A stretch of DNA of 42,500 bases from Stramonita haemastoma (GCA_030674155.1 CM060326.1:36166443-36208942), one strand, 5' to 3'; positions 34,520-42,158 are shown, counted from the first letter of the stretch. Notes: generated by a model not told the origin, from the letters alone. Numbers and translations: made by a program.

Positions 34520-36227
34520 TGTGAGTGTGTGAGTGTGAGTGTATGTTTGTGTGTGTATGTGTGTGTGAGAGTGTGTTTGTGTGTGTGTGTTTGTGTGTGT
34601 GTGTCTGTGTGTGTGTCTATGCGCGAGTGAGTGTGAGTGTGTGTAAAACATTATCCGATTGAAAAAAAATGATATGCCTATTTTTTTGAAACATCTAGGA
34701 TGTTGTTGGGTTTTTTTTTCGTTTTTTTTATTATAATTTTATTGGTAGTATGTCTCCCCCCCCCCCCTCCAATAAGGATGCTAGTTTTTTAAAAAATATA
34801 TAAAAATTCCCCTTTTATCCAAATGTATGATTTATATTACATGTACAATTTTTGATAGATAGTGGTGGATTGATGTTTTCGGTTGTTTATTTCATTTTGT
34901 TCTCTTGTTTGCTCCTTATCTACTAACGCTTTTCTTTTTTTCCATAATCAAAATTTTTTATTGTGACTTCTGATTTTTGTCTTCTGAAAGAGTGCATTTT
35001 ATTACCTTATCATATATAGTGTCCTTTATTCTTGTGTGTTGTTTGGTACTGCGTAAAGTCTTATTGTTTAGTATATTTTCAACTTGATGTATCCCTGAAA
35101 AGGGCGGGGACTGGATGTAAAAAAGCACACGAGTGCTTATCTATTATCCTCGAATAAAAGACTTTGCCTTGCCTTGCCTTTCCCTGTTCACTTCTACATT
35201 CACTGCTTTGGATTTTTTTTATAATAAATTTTTGTTTCTTTGCTTTCATCTGTCATCCTTTTTTATCTTTACTTTCATTTCTGTGTTCAATTATTCTCTC
35301 CTTTCTTTTTTCCGTTTCTGAATTCGATATTTTCTCCCTTTTTTCATTTTTTTTTTCGTTTCTGCATTCAGTTATTCTTAATGTCTTTCAATTCTTCCGT
35401 TTCTGCATTCAAATACGCTTCCCTTCTTTCGTTTCTTCAGTTTCTGCATTCAGTAATTCTTTTCTTTTTTCTTTTCGATACCCATTCATTCATTCATTCT
35501 TTCAGTTCTTTTCTGTATTCAATCAATCTTCCTCTTTAATAATTCTTCCTTTCTTTATTGTTTTTGTTTCTGTATTCAATCATTCTCTCTTCCTTCACGC
35601 ATCTCTCCTACTTACCTTCATTTCGTCATTCATTCATTCTTCCTTCATCATTTCCTTATTCATTCATTCACTGCTCCTTTCTTTCATTTCTTCGTTTCTT
35701 TACCCGTTAGCCATACATTTATCTTTCTTTCATGTAAATCAGTCATGTATCCTCGCTTCATTGATTAAAATTATTCTTATCCCCCTTCATCCATCCATCC
35801 ATATATCATGAAGTTGCTTTAAGAATTGTGACATTTTTGGGGTGGCCCGAGGTGCTGAAGTGCGAGAACTCGCCGAAGCGTGGGACCTCTGACTTTCTGG
35901 CTTCTGACCGCAGTTCTGATATCAGAAAAATCTGGAAAGGACTATTATTTGACTATAACAAAAATCCATCCATCCATCCTTCCCTCCATTCTTCTTTCCT
36001 TCCATTCTTCCTTCCTTCCTACTCACTTCCACAGGGAATGCTCTGCCTGCCACCATATGCTCGGAGCCCATATCGTCGACAATGCCGAAGCGAAACTTGA
36101 TTTGGTCCAGGCGATAGTTGTACGAGAGGGGGCCCCCTGTAAGGTTGACACTGCCCCACCGGGATTTCCCGTAGTTCCGTAAATAGAAGGTGACGTCATG
36201 GCCGTTGTTTCGCAAAGTCCCCGTCAT
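24437..36227 (-). CDS. Carbonic anhydrase-related protein 10/11-like gene, partial (five internal exons)
   Basis: Five minus-strand exons (36027-36227, 33034-33129, 30802-30868, 26444-26598, 24437-24556) join without a stop into 639 nt (213 codons). Introns are 2897, 2165, 4203 and 1887 bp. All boundaries are AG/GT, and the only split codon (exons 3/4) restores a glycine. The joined protein follows the alpha-carbonic anhydrase order: [66 protein letters not shown]. From my knowledge of the family it is closest to CARP X/XI, which in vertebrates are secreted neural proteins and, for CA10, a neurexin ligand. The three zinc-histidine positions are Lys44, Arg46 and Gln69 of this fragment, so no hydratase activity is expected. 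The signal peptide, N-terminal third and C-terminal tail are not seen. They may lie outside the window or be too diverged to spot. Confidence 0.9.
24607..25017 (+). mobile_element. SINE family A body with an alternative 3' end (family E module)
   Basis: Head with A box tggcctagtggttacagcc and B box gggttcaagcc, then the SINE A core and body to gtgccggcaggtacagatga (about 24868). The usual 3' end is replaced by gcatgcatacaggtgttgtg and then the E module (gttagaatgcggcttccttg ... gaagctcggagctctaaccg). Compare 1103-1550 on the minus strand, which has the same order of modules. Confidence 0.82.
25018..26042. other. Unique DNA in CARP intron 4
   Basis: AT-rich, no repeat or exon recognised. Frames at 25061-25309 have no known motif. 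Confidence 0.5.
26043..26318 (-). mobile_element. SINE family A, nearly full length, in CARP intron 4
   Basis: The minus strand has the head (gtagcaaggggggttaagcg), B box aggttcgagcc, ggagttaacatcaccgccaa, core ccttcggatgagagtctaaa, and the body to ggagtggatggcaaaaattc. The normal 3' end is lost. It is 125 bp downstream of the exon ending at 26444. Confidence 0.82.
26444..26598 (-). CDS. CARP-like gene, exon 4 of those visible (155 bp, phase 1/0)
   Basis: It encodes (G)[19 protein letters not shown], then [19 protein letters not shown] and [13 protein letters not shown]. The TYxGSxTxPxCxExxxWIIxNxPxxIxxxQ pattern is the signature C-terminal half of the fold and matches CARP X/XI including the cysteine after the Pro. 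The acceptor used is cccaaaag then GCCAGCAG, chosen because it keeps frame with the phase-1 exon 3. A phase-0 alternative 5 nt downstream would break the frame. The pyrimidine tract is weak. The donor is CAG then GTGATTGTG, lacking G at +5, so this is the weakest donor of the five. Confidence 0.9.
26701..26783. repeat. (TATC)n microsatellite, about 20 units
   Basis: Pure TATC/ATCT with two C variants at the right end. It abuts the antisense RTE remnant and is probably its expanded 3' tail. It is about 100 nt upstream of the CARP exon acceptor at 26599. Confidence 0.95.
26784..28671 (-). mobile_element. Antisense RTE 3'-end remnant, split by the nested RTE insertion
   Basis: Reading the minus strand from 28671 to 28639 and then, after skipping the nested element, from 26899 to about 26790 gives the C-terminal tail of a related RTE reverse transcriptase. 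It reads [16 protein letters not shown], one frameshift, then [18 protein letters not shown]. Only about 130 bp of this older copy remain. Its 3' end runs straight into the GATA-type microsatellite (TATC on the plus strand, 26701-26783), which is probably its tail. The same tail segment occurs at 930-1088 on the minus strand, so this is a repeat family and not part of the host gene. Confidence 0.85.
26909..28638 (+). mobile_element. RTE-type non-LTR retrotransposon, 5'-truncated, with intact reverse transcriptase frame
   Basis: An open frame runs from the element's 5' edge to a stop at 28633-28635, about 575 residues. It contains a complete reverse transcriptase: [35 protein letters not shown], motif [13 protein letters not shown] (catalytic Asp codon at 27535), [16 protein letters not shown], and motif C FADD (27832-27843). 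The RTE-like C-terminal region follows ([21 protein letters not shown]-type basic motif, W-rich end). The N-terminal endonuclease is missing, the usual 5' truncation. The element ends in gactgagtgagtg and is bracketed by a 9-bp direct repeat, attcgctga, at 26900-26908 and 28639-28647. It lies antisense to, and inside the third intron of, the CARP gene. The open frame suggests a recent insertion. It cannot mobilise itself without an endonuclease. Confidence 0.93.
28753..28848. repeat. (ACTAT)n/(ACTAC)n pentanucleotide repeat
   Basis: About 13 units of actat grade into actct and then actac. The following 300 bp (28855-29130) are a diverged pentamer field of the opposite strand sense (gtatt, gtgtt, gtggt). 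Confidence 0.9.
28855..29600. other. Diverged pentanucleotide field and unclassified DNA in CARP intron 3
   Basis: 28855-29130 is rich in tgtat, tgtgg and ttgta with roughly 5-nt periodicity. 29130-29600 is AT-rich with no feature I recognise up to the LINE insertion site. Confidence 0.6.
29603..30567 (+). mobile_element. Second RTE-like LINE, 5'-truncated, defective reverse transcriptase
   Basis: The frame from about 29615 encodes the back half of a reverse transcriptase: [106 protein letters not shown]. Motif A and everything upstream are absent. In motif C the second Asp codon is AAC (Asn, 29785-29787), and a TAG at 30508-30510 stands where a Trp codon is expected; the same frame then continues to TGA at 30559-30561. 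The 3' end carries (acatg)n. A 9-bp direct repeat, atattatga, at 29594-29602 and 30568-30576 marks the insertion. It differs in sequence from the element at 26909. It lies antisense in CARP intron 3. Confidence 0.88.
30604..30795. repeat. CA/GT microsatellite abutting a CARP donor site
   Basis: A long interrupted CA tract. On the transcribed strand of the CARP gene it reads as GU repeats beginning about 7 nt inside the intron after the donor at 30801. Confidence 0.95.
30802..30868 (-). CDS. CARP-like gene, exon 3 of those visible (67 bp, phase 0/1)
   Basis: It encodes [20 protein letters not shown], then YQ and the first base of a glycine codon. This corresponds to the short helical segment between the PxGLA strand and the region leading to the LYPE/LLPA motif. 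The acceptor is gtggtttctgtgtcag; the donor is TATCAAG then GTGAGGTCT. The small size and phase fit the short middle exon of alpha-carbonic anhydrase genes. The next exon supplies GC to complete glycine, which supports both boundaries. The exon lies between an ATC-type repeat about 30 nt upstream and a GT repeat starting about 7 nt into the downstream intron. Confidence 0.85.
30897..30975. repeat. (ATC)n microsatellite upstream of the 67-bp exon
   Basis: catcatcat runs with a few cac/tac interruptions. On the gene strand this is GATGAT, ending about 30 nt before the exon's acceptor. Confidence 0.93.
31115..31355. repeat. GA microsatellite with GACA/GATA extension
   Basis: (aaaag)n at 31108-31137, pure GA at 31139-31205, then mixed cagaca, gacaga and gataga to 31350. 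In CARP intron 2. Confidence 0.93.
31455..31632 (+). mobile_element. SINE family A, 5'-truncated
   Basis: From gcgaacgcacacagaacatc to the 3' end ggatgtaaaataagcacaca. It lies in CARP intron 2. Confidence 0.82.
31733..32252 (-). mobile_element. SINE A body fused to a 3' end with (CTA)n tail, second copy
   Basis: Same composite as 16640-17072. A short SINE A stretch (cctttcggaagagcaggcca, minus) is followed by gcatgcacacaggtgttgtg, about 260 bp of the alternate 3' region, and a long (CTA)n tail of about 150 bp (31733-31880 as TAG). It abuts the 33-bp minisatellite on its right and lies in CARP intron 2, in the gene's own orientation. Confidence 0.82.
32262..33033 (-). repeat. 33-bp minisatellite (about 23 units) built on a 5' splice site
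   Basis: About 23 head-to-tail units of 33 bp. Read on the minus strand each begins at or near CATGTGAGTGACACCAGTAC. The first unit begins at the donor site of the CARP exon ending at 33034, and CATGTGAGT there is identical to the array consensus. About 18 internal unit boundaries keep GTGAGT. Five units (near 32440, 32635, 32670, 32805 and 32935) have TTTGAGT instead and lose the donor GT. Because 33 is a multiple of three, reading frames stay open on both strands. The peptide repeats seen there are a consequence of this, not evidence of a gene. Confidence 0.95.
33034..33129 (-). CDS. CARP-like gene, exon 2 of those visible (96 bp, phase 0/0)
   Basis: It encodes 32 residues, from [18 protein letters not shown] to [13 protein letters not shown]. 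This matches the family segment with the third zinc-ligand strand (Gln replaces His at residue 69 of the joined fragment) and the conserved PxGLA block. The acceptor is a good pyrimidine tract (gctgactggtcttcag) and the donor is CAT then GTGAGTAAC. From family knowledge, alpha-carbonic anhydrases commonly have an intron right after this strand. The donor is the first unit of a 33-bp minisatellite that keeps repeating it. In-frame read-through continues into the array for about 120 codons. Confidence 0.9.
33165..33232 (+). repeat. Short dispersed repeat shared with 4635-4706
   Basis: Same module as at 4635, here preceded by ccaatccaatccaatcc. It lies between the CARP exon acceptor (33130) and a SINE A copy. 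Confidence 0.6.
33239..33570 (+). mobile_element. SINE family A, full-length copy
   Basis: It has a perfect B box (ggttcgattcc) and A box tagcctagtggtcagaac, with the same body, core and 3' end as the copy at 23368, to which it is very similar. It lies in CARP intron 1, 110 bp upstream of the exon at 33034-33129, antisense to that gene. Confidence 0.9.
33684..33930. repeat. TTGCC, ATTC, CT and CA repeats
   Basis: (ttgcc)n 33662-33680, CT 33681-33699, (attc)n 33769-33788, pure CT 33787-33842 and CA 33848-33930, all in CARP intron 1. Confidence 0.93.
34031..34170. repeat. Compound GT-CT microsatellite
   Basis: GT 34033-34118 then CT 34121-34170. Confidence 0.95.
34295..34640. repeat. Long interrupted GT repeat
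   Basis: About 345 bp of GT with ggtg, ttgtg and gagtg interruptions. Confidence 0.95.
34645..35165 (+). mobile_element. Candidate 3' end of the LINE partner of SINE A
   Basis: The final 70 bp (ccctgaaaagggcggggact, ggatgtaaaaaagcacacga, attatcctcgaataaaag) equal the SINE A 3' end, but no SINE head, core or body precedes them. Upstream is about 440 bp of T-rich non-coding DNA of the kind seen in LINE 3' untranslated regions. The tail runs into (ttgcc)n. No coding sequence of the presumed LINE is left. Confidence 0.5.
35166..36020. other. Pyrimidine-rich intronic DNA with (ATTC)n traces
   Basis: 35170-35790 is T/C-rich with recurrent tttctgcattca and cattcattca units, so frames are long but hydrophobic-biased and meaningless. 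35966-36019 is ccatccat and ccttcc repeat directly adjoining the CARP donor at 36026. 35825-35940 is unique sequence of unknown nature. Confidence 0.7.
36027..36227 (-). CDS. CARP-like gene, exon 1 of those visible (201 bp, phase 0/0)
   Basis: This exon encodes 67 residues from [12 protein letters not shown] to GRAFPVE. It holds the beta-strand core with [18 protein letters not shown] and DDMGSEH, typical of alpha-carbonic anhydrases and especially of CARP X/XI. In active enzymes the segment IKFRFG would carry the first two zinc histidines; here they are Lys44 and Arg46. The acceptor reads attgtaattttcag before ATGACGGGG, and the donor is GAA then GTGAGTAGG. The first ATG is unlikely to be the true start: homologues continue upstream with about 100 residues including the signal peptide, and an AG acceptor precedes it. 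The intron downstream begins with GGAA-type repeats. Confidence 0.9.
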
Positions 36228-36299
36228 CTGAAAATTACAATTTAAAACAAAATTAAAGAAAGGGAGAAGAAAGAAGTGAAGGAAAGTGTGGGGTCAGAG

Positions 36300-36326
36300 T
36301 GGGAGGGAGGAGGGGAGGGAGGGAGG

Positions 36327-36361
<35 letters not shown>

Positions 36362-36390
36362 GGGAGGGGGGCGGGGGAGGGAGGCAGACA
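36300..36390. repeat. GA repeat and G runs
   Basis: GGGA/GA (36300-36350) followed by a G run and gggaggggggcgggggaggg (36351-36382), with G-quadruplex potential on the plus strand. Confidence 0.9.
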
Positions 36391-36471
36391 GACAATGACA
36401 GAGACAGTTGTTAAAGAAATTACACTCTGAAGTACAAATTGAATAACGAAGCATTGGTTCCTTTTTTTGTG

Positions 36472-36572
36472 TCTTGGCTAGAGCTGAACTGAGATTCACC
36501 AATGGTAAGACTTTCCGTATACGACCGTTTTTACCTACCATTAAGGTATCCACATTCTGACTTCGGGGATTG
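36472..36572 (-). repeat. Family E module
   Basis: Minus strand: agtcagaatgtggatacctt, aatggtaggtaaaaacggtc and gaatctcagttcagctctag. Confidence 0.72.
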
Positions 36573-36611
36573 GAGGCAGTTCTAGAACAATGCAAAAGAG
36601 TGATGTGGATA

Positions 36612-36838
36612 AAGATCGTTCTCATTATCTGTCGCAACGCCCCCACCTCCCCTGTGGAGATGTTGGGTGTCTGTCAGTATGGATAGCATCCCCACCTTCT
36701 GTAATCTCTCTGCTAGGACCTCCCCCTTTTCTATCCCTCTCTGTGTTTCTGCTTTGTTCCTTTTCGTCTTGTAACCTCCTCCTTGTCTGTTTTCTGCCTT
36801 CTTGGTCCATTCTCCTGACTTGTTTTCCCACATAGACT
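36612..36838 (-). repeat. Family D dispersed repeat
   Basis: Minus strand: tgtgggaaaacaagtcagga, gggaggtcctagcagagaga, ttacagaaggtggggatgct and catactgacagacacccaac. Confidence 0.72.
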
Positions 36839-38602
36839 TTAAAAATTACTATTCTCTCAATGCCGAGTTCGGATGTGCTGGGCCTGACTTGTCAGGCGCT
36901 TATATGACAGACAATGTTAGTTGCTGTCTAAGCCTTCGAGGAAGAAGAAAACACCTTTGTGTGTGCCGGTTAAACTTGAACATTAACCCCCCCCCCCAAC
37001 CTTATAAACATAAACATTCTGAAAGTGAACTGATTTTGTTAAAATGAGTCACTTGTTTATTTGGAACAAGACAAAAACATTTTGATAAAAACGGCAACGA
37101 AACGAAACCAAGCCAAAACAACCCCCCCCCCTCAAAAAAATCAAAAAAAATCAAACAAAACAAAAGAAAACCCCTGTAAACATCTGTAACCCAAACCATA
37201 TGTACGTACAGTCGATTTTAAGCACGGGTGGTTTGAAAGTCAAGGCATTAAAAATCAATGAAGCATAGAGCGTTACGCAGGTGTAAACTATCCACAACGC
37301 AATTCTGTGAACGCAAATATGTTGTCTGTCTGTCTGTCTGTCTCTCTCCATGAATCCGGTTCAGTGTCTCTCTTAGTCTGTCTCCTTCTCCCTCCAGAAT
37401 TCGGCTCACTGTCTGTCTCTGCATCTATTAGTCGCCCTCATCTCTCTAACTACCCCCCCCAAAAAAAAACCAAACAAAAAAAAAAACAACCAAAAAAAAA
37501 CCATAAAAAATAACCCCCAAAAAACATCAACAACAAAAACAACTCTTGTTTCAAGAACGGAATGAAAAACGCATTGGAATGCTTATCTGCAACCCTTAAA
37601 AAAAAAAAAGATTATCTTCATCATAATCTCGCTCCCCTGTCTTTCTCCGAGTCTTTCTGAGTTCCGCTGTCTCTGCTTATGTCTATGCAAGTTGTCTTTT
37701 AAGAACATTGTTTTTAGTTGATGTATGTTCCGACATGGTTGAAAATAGGATACTTTTGTTTTTGCCGAGACGCTGATTGCTGCCTCAACTCCAGAAATCG
37801 ATCAATCTTCCTCAGTTTCTTCCTCGGTTTCTGCCTATGGGTTTTTTTTTTTTTTAGTTATTTTGTCCCCGACCTGCTCTTCTTCTTTTGTTTCTTCTTC
37901 GTTTTCTTTCGTCTCCTTCTTTGTTTTCTTCATCCTCGTTCTTATCTTTGTTTATTTACTTTGTTTAAATGAGGTGTTCTTTTTCTTTTGGCTTGTTGTT
38001 GTGTTGTTTTCTTCCTTCCTTTTCCTCTTTATGCTAATATTTTTCTTCTCTTGTCCCTATTTGTTTTCCCTCTTTTTCTCACCGTTCCCTTATTCTTCTT
38101 CAGCTTCACTATCATCATCGTCATCATGATCATCACTCTCTCCGCTGTCATCACAATCAGTGGAGTTATCTCATTCCTCTTTTTCCTCTCTTCATCTGCA
38201 TGTTTATTCCTAGTCTTTTTTTGTTTCTCTTTCTTTTTTGCCGTCTTCTCTCTCTTTCCCATTCTTTCTTTTCTTCTATTTCTTTCAACTAAAAAGAACT
38301 TTCATCATCATCATCATCAACATTCCTGTTTTTTCCTCTCCCTCTATTGATCTGATGCCTATTCTTTTTGTGTCTTTCTTCCTCCTCCTTCCCCCTACCT
38401 CTCCTCTTCTCTACGTTCAACTAAAAACTCATCATCATTATAATAATTCATTTTTCTCGACTATTCATGTAATTCCTTTTTTTTTCCTTCTTGTTTTTCT
38501 TCTCTAAGCCCCCCTTATCTACTGTACGTTCAACTAAAATAATCATCACCATCATCATCATAGTTACCATCACAACCACCGTCATTAGTATTCCCTGACC
38601 AA
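36839..38602. other. Unclassified and pyrimidine-rich DNA
   Basis: 36855-36945 contains gcctgacttgtcaggc, a 7-bp perfect inverted repeat. 37050-37520 is A/C-rich with C runs, with (tctg)n at 37321-37342. 37830-38600 is T/C-rich with catcatcat triplets. No upstream CARP exon could be identified. Confidence 0.5.
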
Positions 38603-38606
38603 TCTC

Positions 38607-38656
<50 letters not shown>

Positions 38657-38690
38657 TCTCTCTCTCTCTCTCTCTCTCTCTTTCCGTGTT
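38603..38690. repeat. CT microsatellite
   Basis: ctctct with atct and tt interruptions. Confidence 0.93.
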
Positions 38691-39113
38691 GTAAGGATGG
38701 GTAGGTAGTTTAAGCGTTGTACAGATATCTCTCTGTGTGTATGCATATATCAAACTAGCAGAGAACAGGAAAGAAAAACCAAAAGCAAACCAAGACACCC
38801 TTTGTAACTTTTCTACAAAGAACACCACAGGCTTCATTTTTATTCGTTTTTTAAACATCTTTTGTGCGCCACCACAGACATCTATAACAACAACCGTTGC
38901 AGGTAAAGCGTGGTAACACAACAACAGTAGTACTGACTGTCATGTAGACAACATAATATATTGATACCGTTTTGCGCTACTTTATTCCAGAGAGATTCTC
39001 TTGTTTCTCATGTTACTAACAGAAGACAATGGCGGAGGCAAAGAACTGTGGCTACATAACGGAGGGCTTGTCTAACAGCACAGTTTAGTGGATAGACGTT
39101 AAAACTGAGATAC
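38691..39113. other. Unique DNA
   Basis: No feature seen. Confidence 0.5.

Positions 39114-39187
<74 letters not shown>
39114..39187. repeat. CA microsatellite
   Basis: Pure CA, about 36 units, ending at the head of an old SINE A copy. Confidence 0.95.
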
Positions 39188-39188
<1 letters not shown>

Positions 39189-39470
39189 GCCGAGTGGTCA
39201 GAGTATTGTGATCGGGATCTAACAATAGCTGAGGGCACGGGTTCCAGTCTTCGTTGAGGTGGATGATCAAGGTTTTCCCCAGGAGTTCAAACTGATACTA
39301 ACCTCCCCCCTCCTCTGCAAGTCCTCCAGATGAGATTATAAACGAAGATCTCGTGTTTCAGCCCATGCAGGACATCTTCATTATCGCCCATAATTATGTT
39401 CCAACCCTATCCCCCTTTAGAGGAAGGATAGGATGGCTGAGGCCTGTGGTATGAAAAACAAATATGCATT
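39184..39470 (+). mobile_element. Old SINE family A copy
   Basis: A-box-like agccgagtggtcagagtatt and B box gggttccagtc, then a diverged core (cctccagatgagattataaa) and gcaggacatcttcat. The 3' end is unrecognisable. Confidence 0.65.
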
Positions 39471-39559
39471 CTTACGTTATGGACGGACTCCGACATATTC
39501 AACTTCCTCAAGGTTTCAGGGTTGAATCCTCCATCAGACACACACACTTTGAAGACTCA

Positions 39560-39638
39560 AACCTGGTGGATGAGGTGTTGTCACTCTTGATCTGACCACC
39601 AGAGTTCGAGTCACTACTGGAACGAACGTTTAAAGGAA

Positions 39639-39669
<31 letters not shown>

Positions 39670-39925
39670 AACCAATGGAGTTAATACCAGTGCCGACTCC
39701 ACTCCACCGAAAGTCCTTCAGATGATACTATAAACCGAGGTTCCTGTGCAAACCCACGCAGAACATCCCGCGAAGACGTTAAAATCTGTTCAGCATTTTG
39801 GAAGAGTAGGCCACTGTGTGCCAGTGGGAACGAATAACAAAACTGACAAAACTGTATTCACATGAAGACGATGTAAAAGAGCACACGGGCACTTCTTCCG
39901 TTATCCTCGAAATAAAATAATAAAT
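39560..39925 (+). mobile_element. SINE family A with internal CT microsatellite
   Basis: B-box region (agagttcgagtcac), then a pure CT run (39637-39666) in the place of the normal agatttttctcctgg. After it come ggagttaataccagtgccga, core ccttcagatgatactataaa, body and the 3' end gttatcctcgaaataaaata. Confidence 0.82.
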
Positions 39926-39959
39926 AGATTATAAAAAAACCCAACCCAATGAAAACTAG

Positions 39960-40125
39960 ACAGTCTCATCCGAAGGACTTTCGGGGAGTCCACTAAGTAC
40001 CTATGTTAACTCCTAGGGAAAAAAACTCTCTTCAAAGAGACACATCAACGAGAGACTGGAATCCACGCTGCTACTTATGGTCAGATGATAAGTACAACGC
40101 TCCAACGCTAGATTAATCCGGCCAT
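39960..40125 (-). mobile_element. SINE family A, head to core fragment
   Basis: On the minus strand: head-like tagcgttggagcgttgtact, ggagttaacataggtactta and core ccttcggatgagactgtcta. It is inverted relative to the copy just upstream. Confidence 0.75.
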
Positions 40126-40227
40126 TTATGACAAAGCAATGGGATGGACTAAGCTGCCCCCCCCCAACATTTAAAGAACAGCAGTATGTGCCAAACTGAC
40201 AACAATATCCCAGAGGACCAAAAAATA

Positions 40228-40482
40228 GGGTGGCAGGATGGTTTAGACGTTCACCTACCTAACACGTAAATCGTGAGGTTCTGGGTTCAATTCTTGGCAC
40301 TTCCATTTCTTCGCAGTATGACGGGAAAATCAAGCTGAATGTTAAGTCTATGGGAGGGTATTCTAAACCAATCGGACCCGAGTGCTTACGGACTTGTGCA
40401 CGCTAAAAGAACCCCGGGCAGTTGAAAATCGAAAGGTGCAGGGAGGTATTGGTAGGGTCAATTTCCTACTCTATCCCCAAAG
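40228..40482 (+). mobile_element. tRNA-headed SINE (family C), followed by family E module
   Basis: A box-like aggatggtttagacgttc and B box gggttcaattc, then gtgacgggaaaatcaagctg-type body and gcacgctaaaagaacccc, a motif also present in family B (tgtaaaagaacccacgg). Only one copy is seen in the window. A family E module starts right after it. Confidence 0.65.
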
Positions 40483-40605
40483 CTAGAATATGGCTACCTT
40501 AACAGGAGAGTGGGAGTGAGGTGAGGGGGGGGGGAGGGAGGAAGAAGCAGACTCAAACACAAAAATCGCACGATTGGGGAATATTAGAGCTCTAGCCGCG
40601 GAACG
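40483..40605 (+). repeat. Family E module with inserted G-rich run
   Basis: gctagaatatggctacctta, then a G-rich insertion (40519-40545), then gcacgattggggaatattag and agctctagccgcggaac. Confidence 0.72.
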
Positions 40606-41452
40606 ACAAATATAATAAAAAGGAAAAGACAAATATACCAAAACTTTATTCAGTGAAAAGACAATCTCCATCTTTTTATATATTTTTTTTAATTGTTATT
40701 CTTATTTTTGAAGCTTTCTTTTTTTTTTTTTTTTACCTTGCATTGCAGGTTATATTCACTCATAAAGCACATACATCTTCATCAATACAAAACATTTATC
40801 GTCCAATATCATTTAAAGTGGAAGATGTTAAAGCGAAAACAAACAACAAAATGTTCAATGCCAATACAGTGTGTAGCCTTCTGACATTATGATTGTGTTA
40901 CACATATCGATATTTCAATTATCTTGCAAGGGATTTTTTTTGTGTGGAAAAAACGGTGTAGAGTTACATTTATCTTGAGTATCTTCATTAATACTAGAAC
41001 AGAGGTAACAGAATAGCAATAACGACAAAAATCAAGTTTAACAGAAAAAAGTACATAAAAAGAGTTTTGTTACAGATGAAGCAAGGCCTCAAAAAGGATG
41101 TATTAAACCAAGTATAGAGTGAATGTGTACAGCTACTTTAATATTTTATGTGGGAAAGCAAAAAAACATGTTATATGTAACACCCCCTTTCCTCCCCGAT
41201 CTCCATCTCGTCGGAAGCGAAATGTCACTATGGGTATCAACGCGAAGTCAACGCTCAGGTTTCCATAGCAACACAGTGATGCTTAGGTAGCGAAAGGTAT
41301 TAGCTGTGGTTTCCCGTTCTTTCTTTCTTTGTCCCAATCGACGCGGTGTTGTGGTGTTGACAGTAACTTCTTCCCAGACTTGTTAAAAGAGCATTCTTTT
41401 GTTGCTTTTTCTCCTTAACTTCTTCTACCTGTCTTGTTTTTGATTCCCCAAG
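40606..41452. other. Unique AT-rich DNA
   Basis: T run at 40722-40734. No gene or element recognised. Confidence 0.5.
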
Positions 41453-41545
41453 CAACGCACGCACGCACGCACGCACACACGCACGCACGCACGCACACAC
41501 ACACACACACACCACGCACACACCGCACACACACGCACACACACG

Positions 41546-41604
<59 letters not shown>

Positions 41605-41620
41605 CACACACACACACACG
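41453..41620. repeat. CA/CGCA microsatellite
   Basis: (cgca)n at 41456-41495, then CA with cgca and acca interruptions to 41619. Confidence 0.95.
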
Positions 41621-41728
41621 TCACTAATAGTTTCACGCAATAGATAAAACACGTTCAGGTTTAAGCACTTCGGATTTTCGATCCAATAGCACCCGACTCT
41701 TGTTGTTCAAAATCCTCTGTGTTTAAGC

Positions 41729-41945
41729 TAATGGGCGAGATAGCACAGTGGGGGTTGAGCACTGAACCTGTGTTTGGTTGTAACTGGGAGGGCAGGTTCC
41801 ATCTTTTGCTGAGGTGTCTCTTTCGATTCGGGGCATTTTTTTGAGTAAACATTGATACTGACTCAATCTAATCTCCTGAAAGTCTTCCAAGTGTGACTAA
41901 AACTGATGTTCTGTAGACAAAGGTGCGCAGAACATCATGGGGAAG
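41729..41945 (+). mobile_element. Old SINE family A copy
   Basis: Recognisable by gagtaaacattgatactgac, a decayed core (gtcttccaagtgtgactaaa) and gtgcgcagaacatc. It stops where a family F element begins in the opposite orientation. Confidence 0.65.
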
Positions 41946-42158
41946 CGTTCCCATTCTCGTTGAGGAGCGAGGCGTCAGACACCTCAGCTTCTCTTGGGGT
42001 CAGTATTTTGAGGGCGGCGCCCATCTCCTATCTTTTGCTGCTTTACCTTCCCTAACCTTAAAGAGGGGTGGTACCCATTTACAGCTAGGTGAATTGGGTG
42101 ACTACTGAAGCCAAGGTGCACAAACGGTCACCCCCCTTTCTAGGTAACCACGAACACA
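41946..42158 (-). mobile_element. SINE family F, head lost
   Basis: Minus-strand body (ggtgaccgtttgtgcacctt, caattcacctagctgtaaat, gggtaccacccctctttaag) and 3' part (agaagctgaggtgtctgacg). The 5' head is missing beyond the C-box-like segment. Confidence 0.75.

Noticed and set aside
36027..36227. ATG at 36227 as the true CARP start codon
   Set aside because: It sits directly after a splice acceptor, and family members extend about 100 residues upstream of this point.
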